Assembly (NCBI GenBank): GCA_016932335.1
Contig: JAFGCZ010000012.1
Location: forward strand, 186,001-250,000
DNA: 64,000 nucleotides
Direction of reading: 5' to 3'
From: Opitutales bacterium
GTDB lineage: Bacteria; Verrucomicrobiota; Verrucomicrobiia; Opitutales; Oceanipulchritudinaceae
Shown piece by piece: positions 9,558 through 20,158 of this stretch. Numbering within the stretch: position 1 is the first letter of the stretch; each line of letters begins with the position of its first letter. The position numbers and the translations under genes are program-made. The notes beneath the pieces were generated by a model that ran no database searches, was not told the origin of the DNA, and saw only the letters and a program-made list of their open reading frames with translations.

Positions 9558-10949
9558 ATGAAGATTCCATTCATTAACTGCAACAAAAAGTACCTCGCAA
9601 TCGGTTTGCTGGGTGTGCTCCCATCTGTCGGCAGTTTGCAGGCACAGACCTATCCCCTTAGTGAAAACTCCTGGGATAATCCAGAGTTTGTAAATCGCTT
9701 TCTCGGCTCCTATGGCATTCTCACCGATGTAGAACCCAAAGTAACCACTGCCGAGCATGGCGTGCTCAGTGAGGTTGCGACTATGATGGCTGCCAATCAG
9801 AGCGATCTGGCGATTGAAAGCATAAAAAAAGCAATCACCGCTGAAAGCAGCGCTGCATATGAGTTTACTATTGCCAATATTTACCTGCAGAATGGTGACT
9901 ATGCCCAGGCCGAAACTTACTATAAGCAAGCTGTAAAAAAATTACCTGATTTTCAGCGCGCCTATCGCTATCTGGGGCTCTCCTATGTGCAGCAAGGTAA
10001 GTTTGAAGATGCCCTTAAATGCCTCATTAAAGCCATTGAGTTGGGAGATCGGCAGGGCGATACCTACGGTTTGCTCGGTTATTGCTACCTCAATCAGGGG
10101 GATTATCAGACCGCCTTGGATGCCTACCGCATCGCGTTGATTACTCAACCAAAGAACAAGGACTGGAAAATCGGTAAAGCCAAGTGTCTCTCTGAGGTAG
10201 GTCTTTACCGCGAAGCATTGGCCATCTTTAAAGAGCTGATTGCTCAGGATGGTGGCAAGACCAGTTATTATATTTCCTGTGCCAACGCCCATATCTCTCT
10301 TCAGGAATTTAACGAAGCTGCCAAATATTTGGAGCTCGTTTGCCGCTTGGGAGACGCTGAGAAAGACACCTACCTGCTTCTTGGTGATATCTACATGAAC
10401 CAGAACATGGTTAAGTTGGCTTACGAAACCTACCTTAAGGGCATGGATCAATTCCAGGGAATTCCGGCAAAAACATTGCTGCGTTCTGCCAATGCCTTTA
10501 TTCAGCGTTCTGCATACGATTATGCTGAGTCTTACCTTCAGAAAATCGGTGATTATGCTGGCGATACATTCAGCGAAAAGGATAAGCTTGAATTCCTTAA
10601 TGTTCAGGCTGAAGTTGCCTTATCTACAATGAAGGACGATAAAGCTGCTCAGATTCTTGAACAGGTTATTGATCTGGACCCAATGAATGGTCGTGCCATT
10701 CTTCTTTTGGCGGATTACTACAACAATAAGAAGAACGATACTGAAACGGCCGATTTCTATTATAAGCGTGCCGAAGGCATTTCCGCCGTTTCGGTTCAGG
10801 CTTATGTAGAACATGCCCGCGCCAAAGTAGGGCAGAGCAAATACGGCGAAGCTGTTAAACTTTTGGAAACAGCTCAGTCCAAAGAATATAAGAAAAACGT
10901 GGCCGATTACCTCGACGCTGTGCGTAAGGCTTATGAGGCCACACGCTAA
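9558..10949 (+). CDS. Secreted TPR repeat protein, TonB-module associated
   Basis: Signal peptide and multiple TPRs (e.g. AYRYLGLSYVQQGKFEDALKCLIKAIELG, TYGLLGYCYLNQGDYQTALDAYRIAL). Confidence 0.85.
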   Translation: MKIPFINCNKKYLAIGLLGVLPSVGSLQAQTYPLSENSWDNPEFVNRFLGSYGILTDVEPKVTTAEHGVLSEVATMMAANQSDLAIESIKKAITAESSAAYEFTIANIYLQNGDYAQAETYYKQAVKKLPDFQRAYRYLGLSYVQQGKFEDALKCLIKAIELGDRQGDTYGLLGYCYLNQGDYQTALDAYRIALITQPKNKDWKIGKAKCLSEVGLYREALAIFKELIAQDGGKTSYYISCANAHISLQEFNEAAKYLELVCRLGDAEKDTYLLLGDIYMNQNMVKLAYETYLKGMDQFQGIPAKTLLRSANAFIQRSAYDYAESYLQKIGDYAGDTFSEKDKLEFLNVQAEVALSTMKDDKAAQILEQVIDLDPMNGRAILLLADYYNNKKNDTETADFYYKRAEGISAVSVQAYVEHARAKVGQSKYGEAVKLLETAQSKEYKKNVADYLDAVRKAYEATR

Positions 10950-10975
10950 TCTTTTTCCGTTTTTAATTCAAAGAA

Positions 10976-11006
10976 CCGCTCAAATTTGAGCGGTTCTTTT
11001 TTTTTG
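10976..11006 (+). terminator. Rho-independent terminator after TPR gene
   Basis: gaaccgctcaaatttgagcggttcttttttttt. Confidence 0.75.
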
Positions 11007-11316
11007 CGAAAAATACTGAACAAAAAATATACACGCTAACGTTTGGCAGAGAATTTGCTCTTTCAATCATAGGCTTACCATTCAAACATGATAAAGATTG
11101 TCTTAAACAACGAGTTTTCAACCTCTTGCAGGGGTTCCATTCACAGGCTTTCTTTGCTGAATATTTTTGATTTGGAAGAAAATAAATCCAAAATTAGACC
11201 TGTATTGGTCGAAAATGTTCAAAATGTGTTTGCGTTTAGTGAGCTTTAAACAAAATATCTACTAACTGTTTCCTCTAGGGAAACAGGAACTAGACTCTGA
11301 TTGATTAACCAAAAAA

Positions 11317-14046
11317 ATGCTCATGAGTAAAAAGCTATCTGAAAAGAAGTGGTGGCACACTATAGCGCTTGCCAGTGCTGTCATCGCAACCCTTCCTCTT
11401 ACTTCCTATGCTCAGGATACAGGCGAAGAAGACCTCGAAGAACTGGAAACCTTCACCATGGTTGGTTCCCGCATTAAGCGCATTGATGCAGAGCCAATCA
11501 ACCCGGTTGTAACCAGAACCAAAGAAGACCTTGAAGCATCGGGCTTTTCTACATTAAGCGAAGCTGTTCGCAGTCTTTCCTTTAATAGCGGACAAAGCCT
11601 TGGCGCTGATACTGGCAGTTCTACTTTTGGCTATGGTGCTAAAACCGTTAACTTCCGTGGCATTGGCGACAGTAATGTATTGATGCTTGTTAATGGCCGT
11701 CGTGCGGCTCCATTTGGTGCTTCTGCTGGATCGGGTTATGATACTGTTTTTGATTTGGACAGTTTGCCTGCATCAGCTATCGAAAGCATCAATGTTCTAA
11801 AGGATGGTGGTTCTGCCGTTTATGGTTCAGACGCTGTTTCTGGGGTAGTTGATGTTCGCCTTCGCAAGGATTTCGAAGGAATGAATACCACATTGAAAGT
11901 TGGTAACTTTGATTCCACTGATGGTATGCTCATCGCTGGAAGTGTTATCATGGGAACAAGTACTGCTGATACGTCGATCGTTGTTTCTGCAGACTATAAG
12001 AAGCAGAGCTCTGTTTTCGCCCGTGATCTTGATTGGCAGGGAAATAGTGTTGATTATCGTCCATATTATCAGGGCAATTCGGATGCATTGGATTATTTTG
12101 GTGCTAACTATCCTGACCGCCGCTCATCATATTCATTTCCCGCCACAGTTACGGTTATTGGAAGTGATGTGATCGATGATGGTCGATACACCTATGCTTC
12201 GCCAACAAGCAATCCAACAATCGACGGAGCTGTGGAAAGCGATGGAAGTGTTTATGGCCGTTATGATTACGCTGCAGATTATGGATATATGCCAAAAGAA
12301 GAAATCTATGGTTTCTATGCATCTGCTCGCCATAATATTACAGACAGCCTTTATGCATTTTTAGAAGTATCCTATCGTACTGCTTCTATTGATACCGATT
12401 CTGCGCCAACTCCCTTCAGTACCTCTTCGGAGCATGGTGATGCGGCAGATGGTAGTATGTATCTTCCTGCCGATAACCCATACAATCCTTTTGGTGTGGA
12501 TATTACTCAGATGACCATGCGTGTAACGCAGGCAGGTAATCGTATTACAAACAAGATGGTTGATACTCCTCGTTTTCTTGCCGGTTTAGGCGGTGATTTC
12601 GGTGGTGACTGGACATGGGAAACTGCAGCGCTTTGGACGAAGAGCAAGGTTACGGATGAGAACTACAACCTTTACGACGACAGAGTTCAGGCTGCCCTTC
12701 ATGGTGTAGACCTCGAGGATAATGAAACAGGGTTGGTCACTACCATGTGGCTCAATCCGTTTGGTCTCAGCAATGAAGAAGTCATCGATTATATTGGTGG
12801 TTATGATACTAATGTCGGTTCCAATGAGGTGTATAACTATGATTTCAGTACCAGTGGTACTATTGTAGAATTGCCTGCGGGACCTCTTGGTATTGCTGCC
12901 GGAACGGAATACCGCGAAGAGCGTTTTTCGGAAGTTGTGTCCAGTGCCAACAGTGAAGGCAACGTAGTTGGTGGTAGTTGGTTTAGTTCTTCTGCAGGAT
13001 ATCGCAACGTCTTGTCACTTTACACCGAGGCAACTATTCCTGTTACTACTTGGATGGAATTGCAGTTGGCTGGTCGTTACGAAGATTATAACGACTTTGG
13101 TGATACGACTAAGCCAAAGGTTGCCATCAAGATTCGCCCGATTGAGTCGGTCTTATTCCGCGCATCTTTTGGTCAGTCTTTCCGCGCTCCGGATTTGGCT
13201 TATCTTTACACTTCTGAGAAGGTCACTTTTACAAGTCGTAACTATGAAGATCCACTGCGTCCGGATGATGCTGGTAAGCAGATTGAGCAGCATGGTGGAG
13301 GAAATCCAGATTTGGAACCAGAAGAAACAGACACCTATTATGTCGGGGTTGCTTGGGAGCCTTCCGGTTTTCTTGAAGGCCTGCACATGTCTCTTGATTA
13401 TGTTCAGTTTGAAACAGATAACTTGATTACCAGCAATGGTGGTTCTGACTATTTGCGTAATGAAGCAACTGCACTGGAATATACTCAGAGCGGAGACATC
13501 GTTAGAGCTGCTCCTGCATTAGGAGAAACTTACGGTAAGATTGTTTACATCAAAACTAGCTGGATCAACGAAGAATCTCGTACATATCGCGGTTTGGATT
13601 TTGATGTTTCCTATGACTGGAAAACTGAAAACTATGGCCGCTTTACTGTAGCTTCCAATTCGACTTGGACTATTGAGTATTCTGAATCTGGCACTGAATA
13701 TACCGGTTCCGAGTATTATCCAAAATGGACTAGCACTCTTGGGCTTGATTGGAATTATGGTGATTGGATTGTAAATACCCATGCTCACTATGTTTCCAGC
13801 CGCAATGGTGAGGCTGCTCTTTATGACGAACCTGAAATTGATGGTTATACAACTTATGGTAGCCAGTTGACTGTTAATGCAGGGGTTACTTATAAGGGAT
13901 TTGATTACTTTGATATCAAGTTCAATGTTGAAAATCTCTTTGATGATGAACCTCCCCTGTCCTTGTGGGGCGATTTCGGAACCAGTACCGGTTTGGTTTA
14001 TACAAAACCGCGTTTCTGGTCTGTTACCCTCTCACGAGATTGGTAA
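11317..14046 (+). CDS. TonB-dependent receptor (outer-membrane, plug plus beta-barrel)
   Basis: Signal peptide; plug motifs VVTRTKEDLEASGFSTLSEAVRSL, NVLMLVNGRRAAPFG, AIESINVLKDGGSAVYGSDAVSGVVDVRLRKDF; FRASFGQSFRAPDLAYLY; C-terminal aromatic (RFWSVTLSRDW). Confidence 0.93.
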   Translation: MLMSKKLSEKKWWHTIALASAVIATLPLTSYAQDTGEEDLEELETFTMVGSRIKRIDAEPINPVVTRTKEDLEASGFSTLSEAVRSLSFNSGQSLGADTGSSTFGYGAKTVNFRGIGDSNVLMLVNGRRAAPFGASAGSGYDTVFDLDSLPASAIESINVLKDGGSAVYGSDAVSGVVDVRLRKDFEGMNTTLKVGNFDSTDGMLIAGSVIMGTSTADTSIVVSADYKKQSSVFARDLDWQGNSVDYRPYYQGNSDALDYFGANYPDRRSSYSFPATVTVIGSDVIDDGRYTYASPTSNPTIDGAVESDGSVYGRYDYAADYGYMPKEEIYGFYASARHNITDSLYAFLEVSYRTASIDTDSAPTPFSTSSEHGDAADGSMYLPADNPYNPFGVDITQMTMRVTQAGNRITNKMVDTPRFLAGLGGDFGGDWTWETAALWTKSKVTDENYNLYDDRVQAALHGVDLEDNETGLVTTMWLNPFGLSNEEVIDYIGGYDTNVGSNEVYNYDFSTSGTIVELPAGPLGIAAGTEYREERFSEVVSSANSEGNVVGGSWFSSSAGYRNVLSLYTEATIPVTTWMELQLAGRYEDYNDFGDTTKPKVAIKIRPIESVLFRASFGQSFRAPDLAYLYTSEKVTFTSRNYEDPLRPDDAGKQIEQHGGGNPDLEPEETDTYYVGVAWEPSGFLEGLHMSLDYVQFETDNLITSNGGSDYLRNEATALEYTQSGDIVRAAPALGETYGKIVYIKTSWINEESRTYRGLDFDVSYDWKTENYGRFTVASNSTWTIEYSESGTEYTGSEYYPKWTSTLGLDWNYGDWIVNTHAHYVSSRNGEAALYDEPEIDGYTTYGSQLTVNAGVTYKGFDYFDIKFNVENLFDDEPPLSLWGDFGTSTGLVYTKPRFWSVTLSRDW

Positions 14047-14070
14047 TACTTATTACATTTAATAGAACAA

Positions 14071-14105
14071 AGGTGTGGATTCGATTGAATCCACACCTTT
14101 TTTTA
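14071..14105 (+). terminator. Terminator after TonB-dependent receptor
   Basis: aggtgtggattcgattgaatccacaccttttttt. Confidence 0.8.
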
Positions 14106-14151
14106 TAGAATTGTAATTGATAATTTTAATTAAACCTTATTAAATTTTGAA

Positions 14152-16128
14152 ATGAAAACAAAAGTCTATTCTGTTTTATGGGTAGTTCTATTCTCAATTT
14201 TTTCTTCATTTCTCTCTTCTGAAATGATTCCAGTTGAGGATTTATTTAGAGAACCTCTTTTTAATACATTTGCGATTTCACCAGACGGTAAAACTCTTGC
14301 TACCATTGCTGATTGTGAAGGGAGTCAAAATGTTTTCCTTTTGAATTTGCAGACTAACGAAATAGCTTTACTGACTAAGGAAACGTCGGATGTGGATTCA
14401 GTTTTATGGGTCAACAATAAACGTATTATCTATACGCTGAGTAATAAGAAAGATGATGCGCGTAGTTTTGACGGTGGTATTCTTGCAATCAATATTGATG
14501 GAACTGAATTAAGGGCATTGCAAGAACCTTATGGATCTCAAGTCTCTAATGGGGTTGCTTTTAAGGGTGAGACTATAGATATTATTAATCGTTACAGTAG
14601 AGATGATGATTATGTTTTGATTTCTTCAAATAAGCGACGAGCTTATTATCCAGACATATATCTGATGAATGTTTATACTGGAAAGAAGAAAAGAGTTTTT
14701 AATAATCCAGGGAAAATCACTGCGTATGTTTCAAGCCCAAGAGGATCAATTAGGTTTGGTATGGAGGATGATATAAAAACTGGTGAATCTAAGAAAGTTT
14801 GGTTTTGTAATGATGAGGGAGGCTGGGAACTGCTTTGGGAATATAATGATGGTACTACTTATGCGGAACCTATTGCTATAGATGATGCCAAGAATATTGC
14901 CTATATTCAGAGTAATGTTGGACGTGATAAATTCGCCATTTTTAAGTTTGATATGACAACTAAAAAACTGGATCCAACTCCTGTCTATGAAGATCCGGTT
15001 TATGATGTTGAGCCTCAGTCTATTATTTCAAAATTCAACCGTACCGGTATTGCCGGTTTTTCTTATCAGGCCGATAAGCCGGTGAATGTTTTCTTTGATG
15101 ATAATTATAAAAACCTACAAGTCGCTATTGATGAGGCCCTTCCTGATACATATAATACCATTTATAGTAAGTCTGAAGACGGCAAACAGGTAGTTATCAT
15201 GTCCTATAGTGATGTTCAGGCTCCTACGTTTAATCGCTTGAATTTAGCTACTTCTGAGATGGTGCACCTTTCCGATGACCGGCCTTGGCTGAAGCCGGAG
15301 CTTTTGTGCCATACAAAACCCGTAGAATGGACTGCGCGTGATGGTCGTGTGATTCATGGGTATTTAACGCTGCCCAAGTCTTGGCATGAGGGCGACCCTG
15401 TTCCCTTTATTGTTCGTCCCCATGGCGGTCCTTGGGCTCGAGAAGAGTGGGGACTTACATGGCATTATCCGATTGAACGCCAGTATTTGGCAAACCGTGG
15501 TTTTGGTGTTCTTGAGGTGAATTTCCGCGGCTCAACAGGTTACGGTAAAGATCATCTGTTGTGTTCTTTTAAGCATCCTGCTAAAATGAACTATGACTTT
15601 CTCGATGGAGCTCTTTGGGCGATTGACCAGGGGTATGCTAATCCCGAGAAAATGGGAATTATGGGGGCCAGCTGGGGTGGCTATGCTACGATGGTTGGCG
15701 TCACTAAGTTTTCTGATGTCTTCAAGTTCGGGGTGAATTTCATGGGAGTAGTTGACCTTCCCATGCACATCAAACGTTATTTGAAGCGTGATAAAGGTAC
15801 AGAGTATAAAACCGCAGCCTATGATTATTGGTGTCAGCGCATTGGTGATGTGGAAAATCCGGACGAGCTCAAAATGCTTGAAGAGTGGAGTCCGATTAAC
15901 TACATCAAGAATATTCAAGGACCTGTTTTTGTTTATCATGGTCTTGAAGACCAAAATGTTCATATAGAACAGGCTAGGGCTCTTGTCAGTGCGCTCAAAT
16001 CGGAGGATAAGGAATTTGAAGAAGTCATTAGGGTTGATGAAGCACATTCAACTCATTTCGAAAATGACCGAATCGATACTTACACAAAAATTGACGAGTT
16101 TCTCCGGAAAATTCTGACTAAGAAATAA
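14152..16128 (+). CDS. Secreted S9-family (prolyl oligopeptidase-type) peptidase
   Basis: Signal peptide, WD40-like/beta-propeller N-terminus, catalytic GIMGASWGGYATMVG serine motif, GPVFVYHGLEDQNV Asp and EAHSTH His regions. Confidence 0.9.
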   Translation: MKTKVYSVLWVVLFSIFSSFLSSEMIPVEDLFREPLFNTFAISPDGKTLATIADCEGSQNVFLLNLQTNEIALLTKETSDVDSVLWVNNKRIIYTLSNKKDDARSFDGGILAINIDGTELRALQEPYGSQVSNGVAFKGETIDIINRYSRDDDYVLISSNKRRAYYPDIYLMNVYTGKKKRVFNNPGKITAYVSSPRGSIRFGMEDDIKTGESKKVWFCNDEGGWELLWEYNDGTTYAEPIAIDDAKNIAYIQSNVGRDKFAIFKFDMTTKKLDPTPVYEDPVYDVEPQSIISKFNRTGIAGFSYQADKPVNVFFDDNYKNLQVAIDEALPDTYNTIYSKSEDGKQVVIMSYSDVQAPTFNRLNLATSEMVHLSDDRPWLKPELLCHTKPVEWTARDGRVIHGYLTLPKSWHEGDPVPFIVRPHGGPWAREEWGLTWHYPIERQYLANRGFGVLEVNFRGSTGYGKDHLLCSFKHPAKMNYDFLDGALWAIDQGYANPEKMGIMGASWGGYATMVGVTKFSDVFKFGVNFMGVVDLPMHIKRYLKRDKGTEYKTAAYDYWCQRIGDVENPDELKMLEEWSPINYIKNIQGPVFVYHGLEDQNVHIEQARALVSALKSEDKEFEEVIRVDEAHSTHFENDRIDTYTKIDEFLRKILTKK

Positions 16129-16135
16129 TTTCAAA

Positions 16136-16160
16136 AAGGCCGATTCTATCGGCCTTTTTG
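16136..16160 (+). terminator. Terminator after S9 peptidase
   Basis: aaggccgattctatcggcctttttg. Confidence 0.75.
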
Positions 16161-16207
16161 TTTTACTTTGCATCATGCGCACAATTAACTCGTTTAGAAG
16201 GGATTTT

Positions 16208-16744
16208 ATGAAAAAAACGACTGGGAATTACCTGTTTCTCTCAATGCTTTTTCTTGCTCTACCAATTTGCTCCTCAGCGCAGGAAAGTGAGACCAAGCCG
16301 CTCAAAGAAATACAACAGCTCATGCCCCCGGGGGAGTTTCGGGACGCAGGCTTGGACAAGCTGACTCCGGAAGAATTGGATGTCCTGAATAAATGGCTTT
16401 ACGGTTATATTGAAGTCCAGCGGAAAGCCGCGGTGGATGAAATTGTCCCGGAAGGCGAGAAGGGATTTGGTTTGGAGCTGGTTAAAGAAGAAGTTGTTAA
16501 GCTTTTCCGGGATACTCCTGACGAGATCGAATGTGCATTAATCATGGAAGGTAAGTTTTCTGGATGGGATGGTGAAGCCGTCTTTAAGCTCGAAAATGGC
16601 CAGATCTGGAAGCAGGTCGATAAAAGCAGTTATTACTATCCGACAAGTTCGCCAGTCGTAGTTATTCGCAAAGGTGCTTTTGGCTCTTACTTTTTAAGTA
16701 TAAAAGGTAAGGGATCTAAATGCAAAGTAGTCCGAATTAAGTAA
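16208..16744 (+). CDS. Hypothetical secreted protein (~178 aa)
   Basis: Signal peptide MKKTTGNYLFLSMLFLALPICSSAQ; located between S9 peptidase and OppA. Start placed at ATG 16208 rather than 16175. No family recognised. Confidence 0.6.
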   Translation: MKKTTGNYLFLSMLFLALPICSSAQESETKPLKEIQQLMPPGEFRDAGLDKLTPEELDVLNKWLYGYIEVQRKAAVDEIVPEGEKGFGLELVKEEVVKLFRDTPDEIECALIMEGKFSGWDGEAVFKLENGQIWKQVDKSSYYYPTSSPVVVIRKGAFGSYFLSIKGKGSKCKVVRIK

Positions 16745-16762
16745 CCCCCTAAAAATTTTCCT

Positions 16763-18400
16763 ATGTTCAAGAAGCGTTTCATCATCCTCTGTGCTTTATT
16801 TTTGGCTCTTTTTTTAACTGCCTGTGGTAGAAAAGAGCGCCCTGTGGATCTCGCCGTCAAAGAAGGTATTTTAATCATCGACAACGGCAGCGAACCCGAA
16901 GGGCTGGATCCACATACGGTCACCGGATTTCCTGAACACCGCATCCTGATGGCTCTTTACGAGGGCCTGGTGATCGAAAATCCTGACGTTCCCGGTGACT
17001 ACTTACCCGGAGTGGCCGATACGTGGATTTCCAACCCCGACCATAGTGTTTGGACGTTCCACATTCGCGATAATGCCCACTGGAGTAACGGAGATCGCCT
17101 CGTGGCAGAAGATTTTGTCTATGCGCACAATCGCATTCTAAATGCCGAGCTGGGGAGCGAGTATGCCGAAATGCTCTATCCTATCCTTAATGCTGAGGCA
17201 TTTCATGATGGAGAAATCAGCGATTTTTCCGAGGTGGGAGTTAAAGCCTTGGATGACTCTACGCTGCAGTACACACTCAAGGGGCCGACTGCTTATTTTC
17301 CCCAGATGCTTATGCACTACACTTACTGGCCGGTGCACCGTCCTACCATCGAAGCCTTCAATGCATTTTCCGACCGCACCACCAATTGGGCTCGCCCGGG
17401 TACACTGATCGGAAATGGCCCATTTGTGCTGAAAAACTGGGTGACCAATCAAGTCATCGAAGTGGAAGCCAATCCCCATTACTGGGATGCCGCTACTGTT
17501 AAGCTTAAAGGCATTCGCTTTTTGCCCATCGACAATCGGGATACTGCAGAGCGCATGTTCCTGGCCGGCCAGTTGCACAAAACCGACTCTGTTCCCTTTA
17601 ATAAACGCCGCCATTACCGCGATACCCGTTCCGATGTTTTCCATGAAGATGAGTTTTTTGCCGATTCCTATGTCGGTGTAAACTGTCGCAAATCTCCGCT
17701 CGACGATATCCGCGTGCGCCGCGCCCTTTATCTGGCAATCAATGACCAGCTCATTACCGAATCGGTTACCTTCAACGGAGATGCTGCCTTGTGCTGGGTG
17801 CCTCCCGTCATTCAGAATTACGATAATAGTATTAAGCGAGACTATGATCCGGAAATGGCTCGTGCACTTTTAGCAGAAGCCGGATACCCGGGAGGGGAGG
17901 GGCTCCGCCCTCTCGATCTGCTCATTGTTAACACCGACACTAATAAAATCGTTTCTGAAACGTATCAGGAGATGTGGCGCTCGGAACTTGGCGTGAAGAT
18001 CAATGTGGTGAACGAAGAATGGAAGGTGTTTCTCGATTCCCTTGCTCAAGGCAATTTTGACCTCTTTACAATGGCTTGGATCGGTGATTATATAGATCCT
18101 TCCACCTTCCTTGGCATGATGACGGAAGGCAACGGCAACAACCACACCGGTTGGGTGAATAAGGAATATGACCGCCTGTTGGAAGAATCCTCTTATATCG
18201 CCGACCCCGATGCCCGTTACAAAGTGCTTGGTCAAGCAGAGGATATTCTGATGACGGAGCTTCCCATTCTGCCCTCCAGCACCAATCCGCGCGTCTACCT
18301 GCTGGATAATCGCGTGCGAGGCTGGAAAAGCCACCCGATCGATAATCACCCCTATAAATTCATTTATTTTGCTCCGGAGAACGAATCCGAGAGTGAATAA
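16763..18400 (+). CDS. oppA: Peptide ABC transporter substrate-binding lipoprotein (OppA type), copy 1
   Basis: Lipobox LTAC; GSEPEGLDPHTVTGFPEHRILMALYEGL; WTFHIRDNAHWSNGDRLVAEDFVYAHNRIL. Confidence 0.92.
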   Translation: MFKKRFIILCALFLALFLTACGRKERPVDLAVKEGILIIDNGSEPEGLDPHTVTGFPEHRILMALYEGLVIENPDVPGDYLPGVADTWISNPDHSVWTFHIRDNAHWSNGDRLVAEDFVYAHNRILNAELGSEYAEMLYPILNAEAFHDGEISDFSEVGVKALDDSTLQYTLKGPTAYFPQMLMHYTYWPVHRPTIEAFNAFSDRTTNWARPGTLIGNGPFVLKNWVTNQVIEVEANPHYWDAATVKLKGIRFLPIDNRDTAERMFLAGQLHKTDSVPFNKRRHYRDTRSDVFHEDEFFADSYVGVNCRKSPLDDIRVRRALYLAINDQLITESVTFNGDAALCWVPPVIQNYDNSIKRDYDPEMARALLAEAGYPGGEGLRPLDLLIVNTDTNKIVSETYQEMWRSELGVKINVVNEEWKVFLDSLAQGNFDLFTMAWIGDYIDPSTFLGMMTEGNGNNHTGWVNKEYDRLLEESSYIADPDARYKVLGQAEDILMTELPILPSSTNPRVYLLDNRVRGWKSHPIDNHPYKFIYFAPENESESE

Positions 18401-18481
18401 TGTATGTGCAGTTTTTATCTTTCCGGTACATTCGGCACGACATTTGCGGAGACGTATTCTTTCATCAAACACATCAAACAT

Positions 18482-20113
18482 ATGTTCAAAAAAATACTGC
18501 CATGGCTTCTCTGCGCAGTGTTTGTTCTTGGATTGTCTGCTTGTAAAAAGCGGCAAACCAGAGCAGACGAAGCTGCTGCCCAGGGAGTCTTGTTGATTGC
18601 CAACGGATCGGAACCTTCGCGGCTGGATCCACATCTGGCAACCGGAGTTCCCGAAAACAGGATTATCTCATCTCTGTTGGAGGGATTGATTGCCTATCAT
18701 CCTACCAACGATTCGCTTCCCGAGCCGGGAATGGCAGAATCCTGGGAACCCAATGAAGATTCCAGTGAGTGGACATTCCACATCCGGGATGCCCGTTGGA
18801 GCAATGGCGATCCTGTTACCGCGCAGGATTTCGTTTACTCCTGGCGGAGAATGCTTACGGCAGCACTCGGTGCGGAATATGCTCCCAATCTCTTTGTTAT
18901 TAAGAATGCCCAAGAGTATTTTGAACAGAAAATCACCGATTTTGAGCAAGTTGGTGTGCATGCCATCGACGAGAAAACGCTGCGGGTAACCCTGGTCGGA
19001 CCGGCTCCCTATTTCCTTAATATGCTTAAACACTACTCATTCTTTCCGGTTAATCCGTGCTCAGTGGAAAGCATGGGAGGCATTACGGATCGTATGGGAG
19101 AGTGGACTCGCCCGGGTAATTTTGTCTGCAACGGCCCCTTTGTCCTGGAGCAGTGGGAAACCAATAAAGTTATCCGCGTAGTAAAAAATCCCGATTACTG
19201 GGATGCTGACAAGGTGCAGCTCAATGCGATTGAGTTTATTCCCATCGAAAACCAGTCTACCGAAGAAAGCTCCTTTCTGGCCGGTCAGTTGCACCTCACC
19301 ACCAATATCCCGCTGAGCAAAATCCCATACTATTTATCTAACCGCGGAGATATTGCCCATTTTGAACCTTATCTCGGGGTTTATTTCTATCGACTGAATG
19401 TCACAAAACCACCCTTGGATAATCCCAAGGTGCGTATGGCCTTGAATTACGTGATCAACCGTAAGTTGATCACCGAAAATGTTACCAGAGCCTCGGAGCA
19501 ACCCACATATGCCTATACCCCTCCGGGGATTATGGGCTATGAGCCGCCCGTTGTCCTCTCAACCGATGCCGATAAGGCCCGCCAGCTTTTGGCAGAGGCC
19601 GGTTATCCGGGTGGGGAAGGGTTCCCTCCGTTGGAAATCCTCATCAATACAGACGAGGGCCACCGACAGCTGGCTGAGGTTATGCAGCAGATTTGGTCCA
19701 AAGAACTGGGCATTCATGTAACCATTCTTAATCAGGAGTGGAAAGTCTTTTTGGAGTCCCAGAACAAGATGGACTATGATATCAGCCGATCCGGTTGGAT
19801 TGGCGATTATATGGACCCGGGCACCTTCCTTGATATGTGGACTACCGGAAACGGAAATAATCAAACCGGATGGAGTAATTCAGATTATGATCGCATCATT
19901 CTTGAGGCTCGCATGGCCCGCAACCAACAAGCCCGTTATGAGAAACTCTTCGAGGCGGAACAAATCCTGCTAAAGGAGCTTCCTATCGTTCCGGTCTACT
20001 GGTATACCACCAAACACTTGATGGACCCCAGGCTGCGCGGTTACTACCCGAAACTGCTGGACAACCATCCCTACAAATACATGTATTTCGATCTGGATAC
20101 GCAGCAGCCGTAA
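18482..20113 (+). CDS. oppA: Peptide ABC transporter substrate-binding lipoprotein (OppA type), copy 2
   Basis: Start at ATG 18482 gives MFKKILPWLLCAVFVLGLSAC lipoprotein signal; GSEPSRLDPHLATGVPENRIISSLLEGL; paralogous to the preceding gene. Confidence 0.92.
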   Translation: MFKKILPWLLCAVFVLGLSACKKRQTRADEAAAQGVLLIANGSEPSRLDPHLATGVPENRIISSLLEGLIAYHPTNDSLPEPGMAESWEPNEDSSEWTFHIRDARWSNGDPVTAQDFVYSWRRMLTAALGAEYAPNLFVIKNAQEYFEQKITDFEQVGVHAIDEKTLRVTLVGPAPYFLNMLKHYSFFPVNPCSVESMGGITDRMGEWTRPGNFVCNGPFVLEQWETNKVIRVVKNPDYWDADKVQLNAIEFIPIENQSTEESSFLAGQLHLTTNIPLSKIPYYLSNRGDIAHFEPYLGVYFYRLNVTKPPLDNPKVRMALNYVINRKLITENVTRASEQPTYAYTPPGIMGYEPPVVLSTDADKARQLLAEAGYPGGEGFPPLEILINTDEGHRQLAEVMQQIWSKELGIHVTILNQEWKVFLESQNKMDYDISRSGWIGDYMDPGTFLDMWTTGNGNNQTGWSNSDYDRIILEARMARNQQARYEKLFEAEQILLKELPIVPVYWYTTKHLMDPRLRGYYPKLLDNHPYKYMYFDLDTQQP

Positions 20114-20158
20114 GCATTTCATTTTACCTGTTTCTATCTTAACTTTCCTCTTCATCAA

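Noticed and set aside
9036-9929. 297-aa minus-strand ORF
   Set aside because: Antisense to tonB and the start of the TPR gene; its C-terminal Arg-rich run is simply the reverse of the TonB proline-rich linker.
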